Shown here: piece after piece, positions 17,086 to 25,081 of the stretch
How positions within the stretch are numbered: position 1 is the stretch's first letter
Layout: each line of letters opens with the position of its first letter
From: an uncultured Roseivirga sp.
GTDB taxonomy: Bacteria; Bacteroidota; Bacteroidia; Cytophagales; Cyclobacteriaceae
Direction: 5' to 3'
Assembly (NCBI GenBank): GCA_947493005.1
Contig: CANLOY010000003.1
Span: forward strand, 558,001-622,000
Length of the DNA stretch: 64,000 bases
The notes under the pieces: generated by a model
Told to the model about the DNA's origin: nothing
Seen by the model: the letters and a program-made list of their open reading frames with translations, nothing else
Database searches by the model: none
Made by a program: the position numbers and the translations under genes

Positions 17086-17142
17086 AGTCCTCTCCTATTT
17101 CCGGAGAGTGATTATCCGGTGATCCATCTAAATCGACCATTC

Positions 17143-17182
17143 ATATACTTAAGTTTCTTATGCATAAGAAACTTAAGTATAT
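17143..17182. promoter_or_regulatory. Perfect 40-bp palindrome, predicted PadR operator
   Basis: The 20-nt left arm starts ATATACTTAAG and the right arm is its exact reverse complement, with no spacer; the centre is ATGCAT. Nested inside each arm is the shorter palindrome ACTTAAGT. It lies directly upstream of the PadR gene and its right arm overlaps the -7 box, the expected geometry for an autorepressor operator. Confidence 0.85.
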
Positions 17183-17185
17183 TTG
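17178..17185 (+). promoter_or_regulatory. -7 promoter box (TATATTTG) of the padR operon
   Basis: Exact TAnnTTTG match overlapping the last five bases of the palindrome. Only 4 nt separate it from the predicted ATG of the regulator, so the transcript is predicted to be leaderless. Confidence 0.7.
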
Positions 17186-17189
17186 TAAT

Positions 17190-17528
17190 ATGTCATCAAG
17201 TAAACTATTAAAAGGGAGTCTCGCCACCATTGTATTAAAACTTCTGGAAGAGCATGACAAGATGTATGGCTACCAGATTACCCAAAGGGTAAAAGCCCTT
17301 ACTGAAGGTGAATTAACAATTACAGAAGGTGCACTCTACCCTACCCTTCACAAATTGGAAGCAGATGGACTCTTAACCACCGAAACTCAAAAAGTAGATA
17401 ATCGCATCCGTAAATATTATTCTCTAACCAAGCAGGGAAATGCTGAAGTTAAATCTAAAGTAGCTGAGCTTGAAGAGTTTCTGATCAACCTACAAAAAGT
17501 GTTAAACCCAAAACTTGGCATAGGATGA
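17190..17528 (+). CDS. PadR-family transcriptional regulator
   Basis: 112 residues. Winged-helix PadR domain: LLKGSLATIVLKLLEEHDKMYGYQI, then the turn TEGALYPTLHKLEADGLL, the wing with the basic run KVDNRIRKYYSLT and the dimerisation helix at the end. It should bind DNA as a dimer and repress its own operon. An ATG 30 nt upstream is in frame but lies in the centre of the palindrome and would add an atypical N terminus, so the second ATG is preferred. The stop overlaps the next start as ATGA, coupling the regulator to the membrane-protein genes. Confidence 0.93.
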   Translation: MSSSKLLKGSLATIVLKLLEEHDKMYGYQITQRVKALTEGELTITEGALYPTLHKLEADGLLTTETQKVDNRIRKYYSLTKQGNAEVKSKVAELEEFLINLQKVLNPKLGIG

Positions 17529-18211
17529 CAGAACGAGAAAGCAAGGTAATAAGGAACTTCATTCTAAAGGCCAATGTCGAAGAAATGGAGTTCTACGAGG
17601 AACTCTACGATCACATCGCATCTTCTTTTGAAAATAGAAGTAATAAAGCGCAATCAATTGACGAGCACATTGACTTTGTTATTTCTCCAAAGTTCGGAGG
17701 TATAGAAGGAATTGAAAAGATGGTCTCAAGGCAGCGGGTTCTCAAAAAACGAGCTATTTACAGACAGATTGCTAGTGAGCTGCTGTCCTACCTGACAACA
17801 CTAAGTGGCCTGATTAAAATTATTGCAATAGGACTAATCATCATGCTGCTAAACGAATACACCGACACTCTTAGCACTGTAGGCTCCCTGGCATTAATCA
17901 TACCATGCCTTGCAGCTCAACTCATGAGGTGGAACTTCAAAAGGATTTGTAAAAAGAACAAACTGCCTTACACAAGTAGTTTCACAAACCGGATCATTTT
18001 TATAGTATCTATTTCAAGTGTTGCAATACTTCAGGGTATACCAGACATTATAAGTAGAATTACAAGTGGCTACCGTTTCAACTCAATGACCTTTCTCTCT
18101 CAGTTCGAATATATAAAGTATCCGGTGATTTTATTGCTAGTTATATATGCCTTAACCTGTTTTTCACTCCTTCAAAACCGTGTTAAACTTAAAACCCAAC
18201 CAGAGATTTAA
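17525..18211 (+). CDS. PadR-associated membrane protein 1 (HAAS-like helical domain + 4 TM)
   Basis: 228 residues. The first 85 form a helical domain with the signature FYEELYDHIASSFEN and, after a spacer, KFGGIEGIEKMV; four membrane helices follow (LIKIIAIGLIIMLL, LALIIPCLAAQLM, IIFIVSISSVAIL, YPVILLLVIYALTCF). The helical part resembles the HTH-associated alpha-helical signalling (HAAS/DUF1700-like) domains that accompany PadR regulators in other phyla; that assignment is an inference from pattern and context. The start overlaps the padR stop by 4 bp. It is the first of four paralogues in a row. Confidence 0.8.
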   Translation: MTERESKVIRNFILKANVEEMEFYEELYDHIASSFENRSNKAQSIDEHIDFVISPKFGGIEGIEKMVSRQRVLKKRAIYRQIASELLSYLTTLSGLIKIIAIGLIIMLLNEYTDTLSTVGSLALIIPCLAAQLMRWNFKRICKKNKLPYTSSFTNRIIFIVSISSVAILQGIPDIISRITSGYRFNSMTFLSQFEYIKYPVILLLVIYALTCFSLLQNRVKLKTQPEI

Positions 18212-18224
18212 AGGCAGTTTACTT

Positions 18225-18920
18225 ATGATTGGAAAACAGGAAGAGATCGAGGTCTCAAATTACTTAAAGAAGCATAAAATCAACAGGTATGAAGTCTATG
18301 AAGAGCTTCATGATCACTTGTTGACCTCCTACGAAAATGTACTGACTAATGCTCCACAAACAGATATCAAAATGCATATCAAACAAGAAGTTCAGTCATC
18401 ATTCGGAGGAGTATCTGCTATGAAGAAGTTTGTATGTCAAAAAAGGAACTTAGCACATGTAGTTTACAGGAAAAAGCTCCTTTCATACTTCACGAGTTTT
18501 TTCAATGGCCCAATGCTCATATTATCGACCAGTCTTCTTGTATTAATCTACGTTAGTTTAACCAGTCTTGATCAAGTAAAAGTATATGCGCTCGCCATGA
18601 CATTAGCCGTTGTAGCCGTGCTTTTCCCATTGATTATCGCTTTCTATGGTTATCTGAGTTTCAGAATAAATTGCCAAAAACAGGGCAAAGCATATAGTTC
18701 GTCAATCAAAAATCAGATGATTATTAATCTATCGCTTTTACTTACCTCTTTTTTTCATCTATTCAATACGCTCAACATAGTTTTCAATCTTGATGAGGTA
18801 ACAATTCCTCAGTGGTCCTTGTTGCTGATCTCCATCTTCACGGCCTTATATCTTTTGTTGAGTTTTAGCTATGTAAGACTAGTCAGAAATGAATTTGAAT
18901 TTAAACCCTTCACCAGATGA
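18225..18920 (+). CDS. PadR-associated membrane protein 2 (HAAS-like + 4 TM)
   Basis: 231 residues. It repeats the layout of the preceding gene: helical domain with VYEELHDHLLTSYEN and SFGGVSAMKKFV, then four membrane helices (PMLILSTSLLVLIYV, LAMTLAVVAVLFPLIIAF, MIINLSLLLTSFFHLF, LLLISIFTALYLLLSF). An in-frame GTG 45 nt upstream would overlap the previous gene; the ATG giving MIGKQEEIEV aligns with the N termini of the paralogues and is preferred, leaving a 13-bp gap. Paralogy is visible at the motif level only, so the copies are old. Confidence 0.8.
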   Translation: MIGKQEEIEVSNYLKKHKINRYEVYEELHDHLLTSYENVLTNAPQTDIKMHIKQEVQSSFGGVSAMKKFVCQKRNLAHVVYRKKLLSYFTSFFNGPMLILSTSLLVLIYVSLTSLDQVKVYALAMTLAVVAVLFPLIIAFYGYLSFRINCQKQGKAYSSSIKNQMIINLSLLLTSFFHLFNTLNIVFNLDEVTIPQWSLLLISIFTALYLLLSFSYVRLVRNEFEFKPFTR

Positions 18921-19564
18921 GCCTTGTAAGCTACCAAATAGAACACATCAAAGAGTATATAAACTCTCATGGAATCTGGTATGAAGATGTTAAAGCAGAA
19001 TTGCTTGATCACATGATATGCTCCATTGAGGAAAGAATGAGTGAAAAGAATCAGTCATACCAGGATGCATTTGCAGATTTGTTGAACGAAATGAAAGTGG
19101 GTGAATTTCAAAGAACGAAACTTAAGTATGAGCATTTAAGGGCTTTCAGGCTGGTATTTAAAGAGATGACAACATTTCTAACAGGTTCTAAAATTCTGAT
19201 TTTTACGCTAATTGCTATGCTCTCTGGAATAATATGCTATAATCCATTAGCTCTTCCATATATCAGTTCTCAGGTACTTTCTGTTTGTCTGGTGCTTTTC
19301 GCCTTAGTTTATTTCCTGGGTCTTCCTATTTTCAATCGTAAATACAAGGCACTTTATCATTGCTTTTATATGAGTAGAGTTAATGCAGTTACAACCACAA
19401 CTTTAATTGTTGTTTCGCTGATTGAAGGTAGACTAACTGATTGGCTTATGCAGTTTCCGCTCGCGGCAACTCTGATATATACATTTGTACTACTTTTTGT
19501 TGCCGCTGCAACTATCGTAATGAATCGCACTTACAAGGAGGTTAAAGCCCATGCAGTTATCTAG
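18917..19564 (+). CDS. PadR-associated membrane protein 3 (HAAS-like + 4 TM)
   Basis: 215 residues. The N-terminal helical domain carries the shared motif as VKAELLDHMICSIEE; the later F-G-G motif of copies 1 and 2 is reduced here to MKVGEF. Four membrane helices follow (ILIFTLIAMLSGIICY, LSVCLVLFALVYFLG, AVTTTTLIVVSLIEG, LIYTFVLLFVAAATIVM). The start overlaps the stop of copy 2 as ATGA. Lack of the F-G-G motif makes it the most divergent helical domain of the set. Confidence 0.8.
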   Translation: MSLVSYQIEHIKEYINSHGIWYEDVKAELLDHMICSIEERMSEKNQSYQDAFADLLNEMKVGEFQRTKLKYEHLRAFRLVFKEMTTFLTGSKILIFTLIAMLSGIICYNPLALPYISSQVLSVCLVLFALVYFLGLPIFNRKYKALYHCFYMSRVNAVTTTTLIVVSLIEGRLTDWLMQFPLAATLIYTFVLLFVAAATIVMNRTYKEVKAHAVI

Positions 19565-20234
19565 CGATCAAATTTCTCAGATCAAGGCATTTATCCACTC
19601 AAGAGGCTTTAATTATATAGAAGTTGAAACAGAAATACTGGATCACGTTGCCTCAGCAGTTGAAGAAAAACTAGAGAAAAACCCCGAGATCTCTCTGGAA
19701 AAAGCAATTCATTCCGTTCATCAATCTTTTGGTGTTATGGGGTTCAGCATATTTGAAGATGAGCTTCAAGTGAGCCTGAGTAAGCGGATCAGGTCTATGT
19801 TCAAAAAGTTACTATGGCTTCAGATTAGTACTACCAAAGTCTTCAGAGTATTGGTTGTTAGTTCTGTACTATTCTTTTTATCGAATATTCTACTTGACTC
19901 ACTCTCCCCCGACCTTTTTAAGGTTTTCGGCTTTACCTTGCTAACTATAATCAGCGCATCACCTTCTATTTATTACAGAAGAGTTTTCAAAGTTTGGCGC
20001 AAAAAATCTATGATTATGGGTGCACTGCTTTGGCCATTCATTTTCAGTTCATTTTATCTGGTCTATCTCATCCAGGTTATGCCGACTGAAATGATAAACA
20101 CTGAACATAGTACTATGCAGGTTTTACTTGGAGTCACTACCCTAATTATCACGACCACAACATTAGCATCAATAGAGCTGGTACAGAAAGTGTATCAATG
20201 GACTCATGAAAAGTGGCTGAAGTATCATTATTAG
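19551..20234 (+). CDS. PadR-associated membrane protein 4 (HAAS-like + 4 TM)
   Basis: 227 residues. The helical domain starts LSSDQISQIKAFIHSRGF, close to copy 3 (LVSYQIEHIKEYINSHGI), and carries VETEILDHVASAVEE and SFGVMGFSIFED; four membrane helices follow (LVVSSVLFFLSNILL, FTLLTIISASPSIYY, GALLWPFIFSSFYLVYL, LLGVTTLIITTTTLA). It overlaps copy 3 by 14 bp and ends the operon; a strong terminator lies 20 bp downstream. Copies 3 and 4 are the closest pair, suggesting a later duplication. Confidence 0.8.
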   Translation: MQLSSDQISQIKAFIHSRGFNYIEVETEILDHVASAVEEKLEKNPEISLEKAIHSVHQSFGVMGFSIFEDELQVSLSKRIRSMFKKLLWLQISTTKVFRVLVVSSVLFFLSNILLDSLSPDLFKVFGFTLLTIISASPSIYYRRVFKVWRKKSMIMGALLWPFIFSSFYLVYLIQVMPTEMINTEHSTMQVLLGVTTLIITTTTLASIELVQKVYQWTHEKWLKYHY

Positions 20235-20254
20235 AGCAGCATTGCACAACATAA

Positions 20255-20289
20255 AAACGGTCACTTATCTTACAAACAAGTGACCGTTT
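20255..20289. terminator. Bidirectional terminator, padR operon / metG
   Basis: AAACGGTCACTT and AAGTGACCGTTT form a perfect 12-bp stem between the convergent ends of the padR operon and metG, with A-rich and T-rich flanks serving both directions. Confidence 0.85.
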
Positions 20290-20312
20290 AGATTAGTGTT
20301 ATATTCAAATAA

Positions 20313-22373
20313 CTAGCTGATCAGAGCACCCGGGTTTACCGATTCATTTGGCTGAATTAATCTTAGATTACCCTCGGCATCTTCAGCCATCAATATCATA
20401 CCTTGAGACTCCACTCCCATCATCTTTCTAGGCGCCAGATTAGCAATGATTGTCACTTGTTTTCCAACCATTTCTTCCGGTGAATAGTGCTTTGCAATTC
20501 CACTCAGAATTGTTCGCTTATCAATACCGGTATCTACAAGGAACTGAAGAAGTTTGTTAGATTTTTCGACCTTTTTAGCTTCAAGAATCGTTCCCACCCT
20601 TAAGTCAAGTTTCATAAAGTCGTCAAACACAATATCTCCTTTTAAAGGAGCCAGTTCTATCTCTTGGTTATCCATTTCGTTTTGCTTCTTAGTATTCTCT
20701 AGTTTTTCTATTTGTGCGTCAATCACTTTGTCTTCAAGTTTTTCAAAAAGCAGACCTCCTTTTTGAACATCCGTTCCAGCTTCCAACAACTGCCCATTTC
20801 CCGCGTCAGCCCAGTTCAGTTGCTTCAAACCAAAGAGATCTCTCAGTTTTTCAGCACTAAAAGGAATAAATGGTTCTGTTAAAATCGATAGGTTAGCAAC
20901 CAACTGTAAGGCAATATTCAATATAGTACCTACTCTTGCTTCATCTGTTTTAATTAATTTCCAGGGCTCAGTATCAGCCAGATATTTGTTACCAATACGA
21001 GCAAGTTCCATCATTTCTGTAAGTCCTTCTCTGAAACGATAACGCTCTATCGCTTCACCTATCCTGGAAGGAATAACTTTCAATTGATCCAGCACTTCTT
21101 CATCAATATTGAACAACTCATCTCTGGCCGGTACTTTACCATCAAAATACTTATGTGTTAGCACCACGGCTCTATTGACAAAGTTTCCTAGAATAGCAAC
21201 CAGTTCATTGTTATTCCTTGCCTGAAAATCTTTCCAGGTGAAATCATTATCCTTACTCTCTGGAGCATTGGCGCATAAAGCATACCTAAGCACATCTTGC
21301 TTACCCGGCAGTTCCTCAAGATATTCATGTAACCAAACAGCCCAGTTTCTAGATGTAGAAATTTTGTCTCCTTCCAGGTTTAAAAATTCGTTTGCCGGCA
21401 CATTATCAGGCAAAATATAATCTCCCATTGACTTGAGTATAGTTGGAAAGATTATGCAATGAAATACAATATTGTCCTTACCTATAAAGTGAACCAATTT
21501 AGTATCATCAGATTTCCAGTAAGGCTCCCAATCAGTTCCTTTTTCCTTTGCCCATTCACGAGTAGCCGAAACATAGCCAATTGGGGCATCGAACCAAACA
21601 TATAACACCTTTCCATCTGCTCCTTCCACTGGCACCTTAATCCCCCAATCCAAGTCGCGCGTCATTGCTCTGGGTTGAAGTCCTCCATCTATCCAGGATT
21701 TACATTGTCCCCAAACATTAGGTTTCCAATCATCTTTATGTCCATCTACCACCCACTCTTTCAACCAGGTTTCAAAGTTCTGTAAAGGCAAGTACCAATG
21801 CTTTGTCTCTTTCTTAACAGGTGGATTCCCACTTAAAGTAGACTTTGGGTTAATTAAATCTGTTGGGTTCAAAGATGAACCACAGTTCTCACACTGATCT
21901 CCGTAGGCAGATGGATGACTACATCTTGGGCAGGTTCCAGTGATATACCTATCTGCAAGAAATTGGTTAGCTTCTTCATCAAAATACTGCTCACTTACAC
22001 GTTCTTCAAACAAACCATCCTGATACAGCTTTTTGAAAAACTCCTGAGCCGTTTCATGATGTATCTTGTTAGAAGTACGAGAGTAAACATCAAAAGAAAT
22101 ACCTAGTTGACTCATTGACTCCTTGATAATTGAGTCATATTTATCAACAATTGCCTGTGGTGTTGTTCCTTCCTTTCTGGCACGCATGGTAATAGCCATT
22201 CCGTGCTCGTCAGATGCACATATGAAAGCTACATCTTCTCCTTTCGAACGTAGATATCTGGCATAGATATCGGCCGGAACATAAACACCTGCTAAGTGAC
22301 CAATATGCAATGGACCATTGGCATAAGGCAATGCAGCAGTTATGGTATGTCTTTTGAAATCAGTTTTGCTCAT
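20313..22373 (-). CDS. metG: Methionyl-tRNA synthetase
   Basis: 686 residues. Charges tRNA-Met in the cytoplasm. Order of parts: Rossmann fold with the HIGH motif (PLHIGHL), zinc knuckle with paired Cys (CPRCSHPS and CENCGSS), KMSKS-loop variant KISTS in [10 protein letters not shown], anticodon-binding helices, and a C-terminal EMAP-II-like tRNA-binding domain ([20 protein letters not shown]). The ATG chosen gives MSKTDFKRH; an in-frame TTG three codons upstream lies inside the -7 box and cannot be the start if that promoter is used. Confidence 0.97.
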   Translation of the reverse strand: MSKTDFKRHTITAALPYANGPLHIGHLAGVYVPADIYARYLRSKGEDVAFICASDEHGMAITMRARKEGTTPQAIVDKYDSIIKESMSQLGISFDVYSRTSNKIHHETAQEFFKKLYQDGLFEERVSEQYFDEEANQFLADRYITGTCPRCSHPSAYGDQCENCGSSLNPTDLINPKSTLSGNPPVKKETKHWYLPLQNFETWLKEWVVDGHKDDWKPNVWGQCKSWIDGGLQPRAMTRDLDWGIKVPVEGADGKVLYVWFDAPIGYVSATREWAKEKGTDWEPYWKSDDTKLVHFIGKDNIVFHCIIFPTILKSMGDYILPDNVPANEFLNLEGDKISTSRNWAVWLHEYLEELPGKQDVLRYALCANAPESKDNDFTWKDFQARNNNELVAILGNFVNRAVVLTHKYFDGKVPARDELFNIDEEVLDQLKVIPSRIGEAIERYRFREGLTEMMELARIGNKYLADTEPWKLIKTDEARVGTILNIALQLVANLSILTEPFIPFSAEKLRDLFGLKQLNWADAGNGQLLEAGTDVQKGGLLFEKLEDKVIDAQIEKLENTKKQNEMDNQEIELAPLKGDIVFDDFMKLDLRVGTILEAKKVEKSNKLLQFLVDTGIDKRTILSGIAKHYSPEEMVGKQVTIIANLAPRKMMGVESQGMILMAEDAEGNLRLIQPNESVNPGALIS

Positions 22374-22379
22374 AAGCTG

Positions 22380-22387
22380 CAAAGATA
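22380..22387 (-). promoter_or_regulatory. -7 promoter box (TATCTTTG) of metG
   Basis: Exact TAnnTTTG match on the minus strand, 6 nt upstream of the metG ATG, predicting a leader of zero to a few nucleotides. Confidence 0.65.
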
Positions 22388-22395
22388 GTTTCTTA

Positions 22396-22422
22396 GATTT
22401 TAGATATTGGATTTTAGATATT
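22396..22422. repeat. Two direct repeats of GATTTTAGATATT, period 14
   Basis: Two exact 13-nt copies one base apart, followed by the partial copy AGATTTTC. They lie upstream of the metG promoter box. Such TTAGAT-rich runs are frequent in intergenic DNA of related bacteria, as far as I remember. Confidence 0.7.
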
Positions 22423-22542
22423 AGATTTTCATCTCAATTCGTTGGAATCTATATCATTGAAAATTTTCTGATAAAAACTCATGCGAATTGAAACATTTTT
22501 CATAAAATCAGACTATAAAGATTAAAGAAAAACCCATAACCT

Positions 22543-23106
22543 ATGACAGCACAAGATGCACTGACCTTATTAAAAGAAGGAAACAAAAGATATCAATCAG
22601 GCCAGTATGAACATCCTAATACTGATACAGCTAGAAGAGATAGTCAAACTGGTGGACAAGAACCATTTGCCATTATCCTAAGCTGTGCCGACTCCAGGGT
22701 AGCACCTGAATTGCTCTTCGATAGAGGTATCGGAGACTTATTTATAATCCGTGTTGCAGGTAATGTTATTGATGATCATGCCATTGGAAGTATTGAATAC
22801 GCAGTAGCACATCTAAAAACCAAGCTTATTGTGGTACTAGGCCATGAAAGTTGTGGAGCAGTAGGTGCTAGTTTAGATGGTAGTGACCCAGGAGCTCATA
22901 TTGGATCAATCACTACAAAGATTCATCCTGCTGTTGACAGAGCTAAACAAATGGAAGGCGACCTGCTAACCAATTCTGTTAAAGAGAATGCAAAGATGGT
23001 AAGTGATGCATTAAGAAGTTGTGACCCTATACTCTCAAGTGCGGAAGGACTTGAAGTAGTAGCAGGCTATTACAAATTATCTAACGGAGAAGTAGAATTT
23101 CTATAG
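22543..23106 (+). CDS. Beta-class carbonic anhydrase
   Basis: 187 residues. Interconverts CO2 and bicarbonate. Zinc ligands and the catalytic dyad are intact: Cys and Asp-Arg in SCADSRVAPE, and His and Cys in GHESCGAVGA. RVAGNVID and GSIEYAVAHL are further family signatures. It lacks a signal peptide, so it is cytoplasmic, supplying bicarbonate to carboxylases. It sits alone between metG (divergent) and typA, with its own terminator. Confidence 0.95.
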   Translation: MTAQDALTLLKEGNKRYQSGQYEHPNTDTARRDSQTGGQEPFAIILSCADSRVAPELLFDRGIGDLFIIRVAGNVIDDHAIGSIEYAVAHLKTKLIVVLGHESCGAVGASLDGSDPGAHIGSITTKIHPAVDRAKQMEGDLLTNSVKENAKMVSDALRSCDPILSSAEGLEVVAGYYKLSNGEVEFL

Positions 23107-23128
23107 TATAACTATACTGTACAATATT

Positions 23129-23163
23129 AAGGGCATCAGTCATTTACGACTTGATGCCCTTTT
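23129..23163 (+). terminator. Intrinsic terminator after carbonic anhydrase gene
   Basis: AAGGGCATCA and TGATGCCCTT form a 10-bp stem, extended by GTC/GAC around an apical loop, followed by a T-rich tract. Confidence 0.88.
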
Positions 23164-23216
23164 GTTTATCATAAACACATTTTCTAATTACTAACGGTTA
23201 GTTAACATTAAAACTG

Positions 23217-23224
23217 TACCTTTG
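23217..23224 (+). promoter_or_regulatory. -7 promoter box (TACCTTTG) of typA
   Basis: Exact TAnnTTTG match, 23 nt upstream of the typA ATG; the same octamer as at prs. Confidence 0.75.
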
Positions 23225-23247
23225 CGGCTTCAAATTCAGGAAGTACA

Positions 23248-25053
23248 ATGCAGAGCATCAGAAATATTGCCATAATCGCCCACGTTGACCATGGCAAAAC
23301 AACTTTAGTAGACAAGATTATTCACGCTTCAAAGCTTTTCAGAGATAATCAGGAATCAGGGGAATTGATCCTGGACAACAATGATTTAGAGCGCGAAAGA
23401 GGGATTACTATTCTTTCTAAAAATGTTTCTGTTACCTATAATGGAGTAAAAATCAATATCATTGACACTCCCGGTCACGCAGATTTTGGTGGAGAGGTAG
23501 AACGTGTTCTGAGAATGGCAGACGGTGTACTCCTTTTGGTGGATGCCTTTGAAGGCCCAATGCCACAAACGCGTTTTGTATTAAGCAAAGCACTTGGTTT
23601 AGGTCTTACTCCCATCGTGGTAGTAAATAAAGTTGATAAAGAAAACTGTCGTCCTGATGAAGTGCATGAGCAGGTTTTCGACCTGATGTTCAACCTGGAT
23701 GCTACTGAAGAGCAATTGAACTTTGAGACAATCTACGGTTCTTCTAAGAATGGCTGGATGAGTGAGGATTGGCAGCAACCGACCGATACAATCACTCCAT
23801 TGCTGGATAAAATACTGGAAGTAATTCCTGAAGCACCTGCCCCAGAAGGGACTCCTCAGTTTCAGGTAACCTCTCTTGACTACTCTTCTTTTGTTGGAAG
23901 AATTGCAATTGGACGCGTTTATCAAGGTACACTTGAAGAGGGCAAATCTATGGGCTTAACAAAAGCTAACGGTAGCATTCAACGTGTAAGAATCAAAGAA
24001 CTACAGCTATTTGAAGGACTTGGAAGACAAAAAGTATCTTCAGTTAAGGCTGGAGATTTATGCGCAATCGTAGGGCTGGAGAATTTCGAAATTGGTGATA
24101 CTCTTACTGATTTTGAAAACCCGGAACCTCTACCAAGAATTGCTATTGACGAGCCTACTATGAATATGCTTTTCACTATCAATAACTCTCCTGGATTCGG
24201 TAGTGAAGGTAAATTTGTAACCTCTCGCCACTTAAGAGACAGGTTGATGAAGGAAACTGAGAAGAATCTGGCCTTAAGAGTAGAAGAAACAGATACAGAA
24301 GATAAATTTCTGGTATACGGAAGAGGTATTCTTCACTTGTCAGTATTGATAGAAACCATGAGACGTGAAGGATATGAGCTTATGGTAGGTCAGCCACAGG
24401 TTATCTATAAAGAAATAGATGGCAGAAAATGTGAGCCAATCGAAACACTCGTGGTAGATGTACCTGAAAATGTAGCAGGTAAGGTAATCGAATTAGCCAC
24501 TCAAAAGAAAGGTGAACTTAAGATTATGGAGCCAAAAGGTGACCAACAACATCTAGAATTTGATATTCCTTCCAGAGGACTGATAGGCCTTAGAAACAAC
24601 GTACTGACTGCTACAGCGGGAGAGGCTGTAATGAACCACAGGTTCAAAGAATACCAGCCTTTCAAAGGAGAAATCAAAGGAAGAAGTAATGGTTCATTGA
24701 TTTCTATGGAAAATGGACCTGGTACTCCATACTCGATAGACAAACTTCAGGATCGTGGTGTTTTCTTTGTAGCCCCGGGAGAAGACTTATATACAGGACA
24801 GGTGATCGGAGAACACTCAAGAGAAAATGATTTGATTGTTAACATTCAGAAGGGTAAGAAGCTAACTAACATGAGGGCTTCGGGGTCTGATGACAATTCT
24901 AAAATTGCCCCTCCTAAGAAGTTCTCTCTGGAAGAATCCATGGAGTACATTCAAAAAGATGAGTATCTGGAAATCACACCAGAGAACATTCGAATGAGAA
25001 AGATTTATCTGGACGAGCACACCAGATTGAAAATGTCTAAGCAAGAGGCTTAA
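23248..25053 (+). CDS. typA: Ribosome-associated GTPase TypA/BipA
   Basis: 601 residues, normal length. Translation-factor-like GTPase involved in ribosome assembly and stress or cold growth. G motifs: AHVDHGKTTL (P-loop), RGITI (switch I), DTPGHADFGG (switch II) and VVNKVDKE; the C-terminal EF-G-like and TypA-specific domains follow (PSRGLIGLRNNVLT, NGPGTPYSIDKLQDRG). Transcribed from its own consensus promoter. The AraC-type gene starts 28 bp later but probably has its own near-consensus promoter inside the gap. Confidence 0.97.
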   Translation: MQSIRNIAIIAHVDHGKTTLVDKIIHASKLFRDNQESGELILDNNDLERERGITILSKNVSVTYNGVKINIIDTPGHADFGGEVERVLRMADGVLLLVDAFEGPMPQTRFVLSKALGLGLTPIVVVNKVDKENCRPDEVHEQVFDLMFNLDATEEQLNFETIYGSSKNGWMSEDWQQPTDTITPLLDKILEVIPEAPAPEGTPQFQVTSLDYSSFVGRIAIGRVYQGTLEEGKSMGLTKANGSIQRVRIKELQLFEGLGRQKVSSVKAGDLCAIVGLENFEIGDTLTDFENPEPLPRIAIDEPTMNMLFTINNSPGFGSEGKFVTSRHLRDRLMKETEKNLALRVEETDTEDKFLVYGRGILHLSVLIETMRREGYELMVGQPQVIYKEIDGRKCEPIETLVVDVPENVAGKVIELATQKKGELKIMEPKGDQQHLEFDIPSRGLIGLRNNVLTATAGEAVMNHRFKEYQPFKGEIKGRSNGSLISMENGPGTPYSIDKLQDRGVFFVAPGEDLYTGQVIGEHSRENDLIVNIQKGKKLTNMRASGSDDNSKIAPPKKFSLEESMEYIQKDEYLEITPENIRMRKIYLDEHTRLKMSKQEA

Positions 25054-25081
25054 ATCACAACACTTCGTATATTTCCTTCAT

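Noticed and set aside
17089-17109. CTCTCC/GGAGAG hairpin after the thiamine-binding-like gene
   Set aside because: Short stem and no T tract; too weak to call as a terminator.
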